A DNA stretch of 64,000 nucleotides from UBA668 sp038234785. GTDB taxonomy: Bacteria; Actinomycetota; Acidimicrobiia; Acidimicrobiales; Ilumatobacteraceae. Positions 59,692-64,000 of the stretch are shown piece by piece. Numbering within the stretch: the stretch's first letter is position 1; the number at the start of each line of letters is the position of its first letter. Under the pieces are notes generated by a model. That model ran no database searches, had not been told where the DNA came from, and saw only the letters and a program-made list of their open reading frames with translations. The translations under genes and the position numbers were made by a program. The stretch spans positions 24,206-88,205 of the forward strand of contig JBBQTC010000006.1 in the NCBI GenBank assembly GCA_038234785.1, written 5' to 3'.

Positions 59692-61011
59692 ATGAAGCAG
59701 CCCCGGACGTCGCCGCTCACCCGTGCGCTGTCGCCCTTGCGTGACTTCCTTCACGCCGAAGCCGCCGGCGGCATCCTGCTCGTGGGCGCTTCCGTGGTGG
59801 CCCTGATCTGGGCGAACTCACCGTGGCAGGAGTCCTACGCCCGGCTGTGGCACGCCGAAGCCGGCATCCACATCGCCGGTCACGGGATCACGCTGGACCT
59901 GCAGCACTGGGTGAACGACGGGCTGATGGCCATCTTCTTCCTCGTCGTGGGCCTCGAGATCAAGCGCGAGCTCACCCAGGGACACCTGTCCAGCCGCCGA
60001 GCCGCCACGCTGCCGGTGGCCGCCGCGATCGGCGGCATGGTGGTGCCGGCGCTGCTGTACCTGGCCATCGCCGGTCGCACCGAGTCGAAGGGCTGGGGTG
60101 TCCCCATGGCCACCGACATCGCCCTGGCGATCGGAGTCCTCACCATCGCCGGCAAGCACGCCCCGGCGGGCCTACGCGCCTACCTGCTCGGTCTGGCGGT
60201 CGTCGACGACATCGGCGCGATCGTGGTGATCGCGGTGTTCTACTCCGCGGGCGTCGCCTTCGGGTGGCTCGCCGCGGCCGTGGCCGGAGTGCTGGTCACA
60301 GTCGTGATGCAGCGATGGGGCATCCACAAGACCCTTGCGTACGTGGCCATCGGATCCGCGGTGTGGTTCGCACTGCACGAGGCCGGCATCCACCCCACCA
60401 TCGCCGGGGTCGTCATGGGCCTGCTCGCGCCCGTGACCCCGCGCGTCGCCCCGGACCTGGTCGACGAAGAGGAACTCACGAACCTGTCGTCGGTGGAGCA
60501 TGCCCAACAGAGCCGGCAGATGGCACGAGCCAGCGTGAGCACGGTCGAGTGGCTGCAACACGTGTTGCATCCGTGGAGCAGCTTCGTGATCGTGCCGATC
60601 TTCGCCCTGGCCAATGCCGGCGTCGTGGTGAGCACCGACAGCCTCCGCGCGGCGTGGGGCTCCGCGATCACCTGGGGCATCCTCATCGGTCTGGTCGTCG
60701 GCAAGCCGCTGGGCGTCCTGCTGGCGTCGCGGCTCGCGGTGCGCACCGGCACCGCCGACCGGCCCGAAGGCACCACGACCCGTCAGTTGTTCGGTGCCGG
60801 GAACGCGGCCGGCATCGGTTTCACGGTGGCGCTGTTCATCGCCGAACTGGCCTTCAAGGACAACGGCGTCGTCAACGAGGCGCAGGTCACCGATGCGAAG
60901 ATGGCGATCCTCTTCGGTTCGCTGGTGAGCGGTCTGCTGGCCTTCGGCGTGCTGCGGCAGCGGGAGCCGGTCAGCCCGGCCGACTCGACACAAAGCTCTC
61001 ATACACATTGA
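59692..61011 (+). CDS. nhaA: Na+/H+ antiporter NhaA
   Basis: This 439-residue membrane antiporter has RDFLHAEAAGGILLVGASVV, FFLVVGLEIKREL, PMATDIALAIGVL, and the ion site VVDDIGAIVVIAVFY. FALANAGV and GNAAGIGFTVALFIA follow. It expels Na+ in exchange for H+. It is divergent from mshA; 41 bp at its 3' end overlap the convergent XRE gene. Confidence 0.95.
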   Translation: MKQPRTSPLTRALSPLRDFLHAEAAGGILLVGASVVALIWANSPWQESYARLWHAEAGIHIAGHGITLDLQHWVNDGLMAIFFLVVGLEIKRELTQGHLSSRRAATLPVAAAIGGMVVPALLYLAIAGRTESKGWGVPMATDIALAIGVLTIAGKHAPAGLRAYLLGLAVVDDIGAIVVIAVFYSAGVAFGWLAAAVAGVLVTVVMQRWGIHKTLAYVAIGSAVWFALHEAGIHPTIAGVVMGLLAPVTPRVAPDLVDEEELTNLSSVEHAQQSRQMARASVSTVEWLQHVLHPWSSFVIVPIFALANAGVVVSTDSLRAAWGSAITWGILIGLVVGKPLGVLLASRLAVRTGTADRPEGTTTRQLFGAGNAAGIGFTVALFIAELAFKDNGVVNEAQVTDAKMAILFGSLVSGLLAFGVLRQREPVSPADSTQSSHTH

Positions 61012-61354
61012 GCAGCGCCTGCTGCTGCTCCTGCGTGAGACGAGGGTCGGCGGCGATGGCTTCCCTGACACCCCGTGCCTCGCTGTCGGGGTTCAGGAAC
61101 CCGGCGCGCTCGTAGAGGGTCTCGGCGCTGATCTGCAGCGCCTTGGCGATCTGTTGCAGGATCTCGGCCGATGGCTTGCGCAGCCCGCGCTCGATCTGGG
61201 ACAGGTACGGGTTGCTGACACCGGCGACCTCGGCGAGTCGGCGGACGCTCATGCGTGCGATCTCGCGTTGACTGCGGATGAACTCGCCGACGTCGGCAAG
61301 ACGTTTGTCGAGCTCCTCGCGCACGTCGCCGATGGGGCCTGACGTGTCGTTCAC
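60971..61354 (-). CDS. XRE family helix-turn-helix regulator
   Basis: This 127-residue protein has an HTH_XRE domain at about 27-85: IRSQREIARMSVRRLAEVAG, VSNPYLSQIERGLRKPSAEI, and LQISAETLYERAG. A short C-terminal helix with LTQEQQQALLNVYESF follows, seen in conserved actinobacterial XRE proteins. GTG start lies 4 bp after the RsiG-like gene, so it is the third gene of that operon. Confidence 0.9.
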   Translation of the reverse strand: MNDTSGPIGDVREELDKRLADVGEFIRSQREIARMSVRRLAEVAGVSNPYLSQIERGLRKPSAEILQQIAKALQISAETLYERAGFLNPDSEARGVREAIAADPRLTQEQQQALLNVYESFVSSRPG

Positions 61355-61358
61355 GAGC

Positions 61359-61877
61359 TCAGCTGTCGGCGTCGGCGTCGGCGTCGGCCACCATCAGGCC
61401 GTCGACCGCCGCTTCACCGTCGCGGTAGCGGCGGACCAGTTCGGCGCTGAGCGCGTCGATGCGACCGAACAGCTCCTTGCGCTCGGCGGACCGCTCGCGC
61501 TCGAAGTCGTGGAGGCACGTCACGTAGGAGCCGAGCTCGTCGAGGGACATCGACGGCAGATCGGTGCTGCCGAACTCGGAGCACAGATCCTCCAGCTCGC
61601 GAGCGAGCGGGTGGTGGCTGAAGTCCTCGGCCGGGCGCGGCGGTCGCGCAGGTCCACCCGTGAGCTGTGATCCGAGGATGGCCGGCAGCTCATCGGTGAT
61701 GTTCGCGTCGTGCTCGCCGGCGGCGCGATGGCGCAGCTCGGCGCGAGCGACGTCGAGGCGGGCCTGCACCAGCCGACGGACGAAGCTGACCGCGTCATCC
61801 TCCTCTTGGAGGTGGGCTCGCAACTCTCGCAGGTCGTCGAACGCCAACGAACGCGGATCGAAGTCAGTCTGGTTCAT
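61359..61877 (-). CDS. RsiG-like putative cyclic-di-GMP-binding anti-sigma factor
   Basis: This 172-residue helical protein has two copies of the spacing E(X)3S(X)2R(X)3Q(X)3D known from RsiG. The first is D27, S31, R34, Q38, D42 in DDAVSFVRRLVQARLD. The second is E126, S130, R133, F137, D141 in ERERSAERKELFGRID. In Streptomyces these helices bind a c-di-GMP dimer and hold sigma WhiG. The tail is Asp/Ala-rich. It overlaps the moaD-like stop by 4 bp and precedes an XRE gene. No WhiG-like sigma gene is in the window. Confidence 0.7.
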   Translation of the reverse strand: MNQTDFDPRSLAFDDLRELRAHLQEEDDAVSFVRRLVQARLDVARAELRHRAAGEHDANITDELPAILGSQLTGGPARPPRPAEDFSHHPLARELEDLCSEFGSTDLPSMSLDELGSYVTCLHDFERERSAERKELFGRIDALSAELVRRYRDGEAAVDGLMVADADADADS

Positions 61878-62116
61878 TCGAAACCTCCACTCACAGGGGG
61901 CAAGATTGCCACTTCATCACCGGCACCGACCGCCATCTGCGGATCGGCCGGGTCGCCGTTCACCCACACCCGACACGTCCTCAGCACGGTCTGGAAACCC
62001 GGACCGAACGCGTCGACCGCTCCGGCCAGTACCTCGCCCACCGTGGCCCCCTCGATCTGCACCGTGCCGGTGCCCGCGGACTCGCGAGCCGCAGCAAAGA
62101 GACGGAGCGTGGCCAT
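61874..62116 (-). CDS. MoaD/ThiS family ubiquitin-like sulfur carrier
   Basis: This 80-residue beta-grasp protein has MATLRLFAAARESAG, VWVNGDPAD and GDEVAILPPVSGG. Carriers of this family are activated at a C-terminal Gly-Gly to form a thiocarboxylate for molybdopterin, thiamin or cysteine synthesis. Here G77-G78 is followed by F79-E80, so removal of two residues would be needed first. TACGCT lies 7 nt before the ATG. It opens a three-gene operon with the RsiG-like and XRE genes. Confidence 0.85.
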   Translation of the reverse strand: MATLRLFAAARESAGTGTVQIEGATVGEVLAGAVDAFGPGFQTVLRTCRVWVNGDPADPQMAVGAGDEVAILPPVSGGFE

Positions 62117-62167
62117 GTTGGCCAGCGTAGTGGGGATGCTCGTGGGGCGACGGCTACCCTCCGAGCG

Positions 62168-62776
62168 ATGGCATCGGCTTCGCACCCCGTCACGCGCCTG
62201 CTCGCACTCCGACACGGCGAGAGCGAGTGGAACGCACTGGGACGCTGGCAGGGTCAGGCGGATCCACCACTCACGGAGGTGGGCCTGCGCCAGGCGATCG
62301 CCGCGGGAGAGCAACTCGGCTCCTTCGACGCGATCTGGGCGAGCACGCTGCAGCGAGCGAGTCATACCGCGGCGGTCATCTCCGAAGCGATCGGGATCGG
62401 GCCGGTGCGACTCCACCCGGGGCTGATGGAGGCTGCGTTCGGACCATGGCAGGGATTGACCATCGACGAGATCGAAGAGGGATGGCCGGGCTTCGTCGCC
62501 GAACACCGCCGCCCCGACGGCGCCGAGGCGCCTGCGCAGATCGTGGAGCGGGCATTGCAGGCGTTCCGCGACATCTCTGCCGAGTCGCCCGGAGGCGAGG
62601 TGCTCACCGTCACCCACGCCGGACTGATCCGCACGGTGTGTCGCGCGTTGGGCTCGGGTGACACACGGTTCCCGAACCTCGGGGGCTGTTGGTTCTCGAT
62701 CCACACCGACGGCGCGGTCGTCCCCGGCGAGCACGTCCAGTTGATCGAGCCCACCGCGTTTCGGGAAACACTGTGA
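62168..62776 (+). CDS. Histidine phosphatase (phosphoglycerate mutase) family protein
   Basis: This 202-residue protein has the phosphohistidine motif L-R15-H16-G-E-S-E-W, WASTLQRASHTA with the second arginine, LMEAAFGPWQGLT and THAGLIRTVCRA with the second histidine. It is a phosphatase or mutase, and the substrate is not deducible. TACCCT ends 7 nt before the ATG. Confidence 0.9.
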   Translation: MASASHPVTRLLALRHGESEWNALGRWQGQADPPLTEVGLRQAIAAGEQLGSFDAIWASTLQRASHTAAVISEAIGIGPVRLHPGLMEAAFGPWQGLTIDEIEEGWPGFVAEHRRPDGAEAPAQIVERALQAFRDISAESPGGEVLTVTHAGLIRTVCRALGSGDTRFPNLGGCWFSIHTDGAVVPGEHVQLIEPTAFRETL

Positions 62777-62782
62777 CCCCCC

Positions 62783-63361
62783 GTGAGTGATGCGTTGCAA
62801 CTGCCCGGGTTCGGTCCCGAACCCGCCATCGTCGCCACCGACGCCCGGGACGACCCCGACGCCGCGTTCGTGGTGGAAGTGACCCGCTCGGCCCGGCGAA
62901 AGCGGACGGTCGGCGCCGAACTGAAGGGCGGCGTGTTGAAGGTCGCGGTGCCGTCGTGGATGAGCGCCACCGAGATCGAGCACTGGGTCGAGAAGATGTC
63001 GGCGAGCTTCCGCCGCAAACAATCGAGCGACCGGATCGACCTCGCACTGCGGGCCGCCACGCTCGCGCGCCGCTACCAGCTCCCGCCTCCGAGGGAGATC
63101 CGCTGGGCCGACGACATGACGGCCCGCTGGGGCTCGTGCACCTACGGCACCGGTTCGATCCGCATCTCCAACCGTCTCGCCCGGTACCCCGACTGGGTCA
63201 TCGACTACGTGATCATCCACGAGTTGTGCCATCTCGAGCAGCGCGGCCACGGACCCGAGTTCTGGCGACTGGCGTCGCGCTACCCGAAGACCGAACGAGC
63301 CATCGGTTACCTCATTGCAAAGTCTGGCGACGACGACGCTCACGGCTTCGACGACGCCTGA
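62783..63361 (+). CDS. YgjP/DUF45-type metallopeptidase
   Basis: This 192-residue protein has SARRKRTVGAELKGG and ADDMTARWGSCTYGTGSIRI, and the zinc motif H146-E-L-C-H150 with H156 in HLEQRGHGPEFW. These define the SprT-like/YgjP (M48-related) metal-dependent hydrolases. GTG start lies 6 bp after the phosphatase gene, so they form an operon. Confidence 0.9.
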   Translation: MSDALQLPGFGPEPAIVATDARDDPDAAFVVEVTRSARRKRTVGAELKGGVLKVAVPSWMSATEIEHWVEKMSASFRRKQSSDRIDLALRAATLARRYQLPPPREIRWADDMTARWGSCTYGTGSIRISNRLARYPDWVIDYVIIHELCHLEQRGHGPEFWRLASRYPKTERAIGYLIAKSGDDDAHGFDDA

Positions 63362-63370
63362 CCGCACGAC

Positions 63371-64000
63371 TCAGACCCGAATCCGCCGGCGTGGACGAGT
63401 CAACCCGATCAGGATGCTCGTTGCGATCATCGCCACCAAGGCCAGCACCAACACCGTCAGCAACGACTGCACCCCGTCAGGACCCTTGGGGGCCGGCGGC
63501 AGCGGAACCGGGAAGAGCACTTCGGCTGTGGCGGCGTTCGCGTTCGAGACCGCGTCACCCGAGTGCACTCCGACATCGAGCATCTTCATGTCGTCGCCGG
63601 GCGTGACCGCGACGAGCGGCGTACGGCCGGTGATCGGATTCGCATCGCTGTCCACGGTGCGGTCCACTCCGACTCCTGCCTCGGTGAAGGTCATCCCTTG
63701 CGGAAGGTTGGACGCCGAGATCGAATAGGCGCCTGCTCCCAGACCGTCGAAGCGGAAACGACCTGCGTCGTCGGTGGTGCTGCGACCCACCGCCTCACCG
63801 GACTGGTCGAAGAGCGTGATGGTCACGCCTGCCACACCGAGTTCGCCCTGATCGCGCACGCCGTTGTGGTTCTCGTCGTTCCAGACCGAGTCGCGCCACC
63901 CCCCAACCGGCGCGGCGGGGGGGGACCGGCGCCCTGCCGGCGCCAGCACCACGACGGGGCGGGGGCGAGCAGCTACTTGAACCCGGTCGAGCCCGTCCAG
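63371..64000 (-). CDS. Surface protein with SdrD B-like domain, C-terminal part
   Basis: The frame is open to the window edge, so the N-terminus is missing. It contains DSVWNDENHNGVRDQGELGV, AGVTITLFDQSG and DDAGRFRFDGLGAGAYSISA, the calcium-binding SdrD B pattern. A C-terminal TM helix (LLTVLVLALVAMIATSILIGL) and a basic tail follow. It should be anchored outside the cell. Upstream of the domain the frame is unusually Pro/Arg-rich around an 8-G run (near 63920), so a frameshift there is possible. Confidence 0.7.
   Translation of the reverse strand: MDGLDRVQVAARPRPVVVLAPAGRRSPPAAPVGGWRDSVWNDENHNGVRDQGELGVAGVTITLFDQSGEAVGRSTTDDAGRFRFDGLGAGAYSISASNLPQGMTFTEAGVGVDRTVDSDANPITGRTPLVAVTPGDDMKMLDVGVHSGDAVSNANAATAEVLFPVPLPPAPKGPDGVQSLLTVLVLALVAMIATSILIGLTRPRRRIRV

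Overview
The window reads as the chromosome of a high-GC actinobacterium. The markers are mycothiol biosynthesis (mshA), a rex-hemA-hemC-hemD operon behind a Rex operator, a WXG100 protein with an EccC-type FtsK/SpoIIIE ATPase, an RsiG-like protein carrying cyclic-di-GMP signature residues, and many start codons lying 6-10 nt behind a TANNNT box (leaderless-type promoters). The gene mix (acyl-CoA metabolism, kynureninase, GH38 mannosidase) fits the Acidimicrobiia, but that assignment is inference. Gene density is high. There is no rRNA, CRISPR array, intact phage or insertion sequence.

Layout. 1-8.2 kb: end of a flavin-type split-barrel gene, a WXG100 gene, a Nudix hydrolase, an M20 amidohydrolase, a GH38 alpha-mannosidase, a YjbR-like protein, a class III CoA-transferase and a minimal ATP-dependent DNA ligase. 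8.18-8.37 kb: a striking palindromic array of sites in 20-bp register. 8.4-18.3 kb: kynureninase, then a branched-acid/ketone-body block (acetoacetyl-CoA synthetase, HMG-CoA lyase, SDR, TetR regulator, DUF2207 membrane protein, acyl-CoA dehydrogenase, carboxyltransferase) with a pair of TetR-type operators. 18.3-27.7 kb: thioredoxin-DUF302 operon behind a CsoR-type box, PIG-L deacetylase, tRNA-Lys(TTT) followed by a decayed segment bounded by a repeat of the tRNA 3' end, CDF transporter, enoyl-CoA hydratase, and a csoR-copZ-exported His-rich protein-copA operon.

27.7-41.2 kb: an HTH regulator divergent from an FHA-EccC ATPase, a NarL-type two-component pair, exported proteins, a lone OpuAC-type lipoprotein, an ABC-2 exporter, a Crp-like regulator, the fused ispDF gene and rlmB. 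41.2-53.2 kb: heme synthesis, with rex-hemACD and hemB-hemL on the same strand but separated by an exported beta-propeller-type protein and two opposite-strand genes (an Ig-like/TM protein and a TPR-GGDEF cyclase). 53.2-64 kb: membrane protein, acyl-CoA synthetase, a 27-residue membrane peptide, SAM hydrolase behind a structured intergenic region, proC, YbjN-like protein, mshA, nhaA, a tightly coupled moaD-like/rsiG-like/XRE operon, a histidine phosphatase, a SprT/YgjP-type metallopeptidase and the C-terminal part of a surface SdrD-B-like protein.

Three intergenic copies of an ~82-bp palindromic element occur (679, 23445, 55654). The copper genes work as one circuit: CsoR senses Cu(I), CopZ carries it and CopA exports it. 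A second CsoR-type box brings a thioredoxin operon into the possible regulon. The GGDEF cyclase and the RsiG-like protein point to cyclic-di-GMP control of a sigma factor that lies outside the window.
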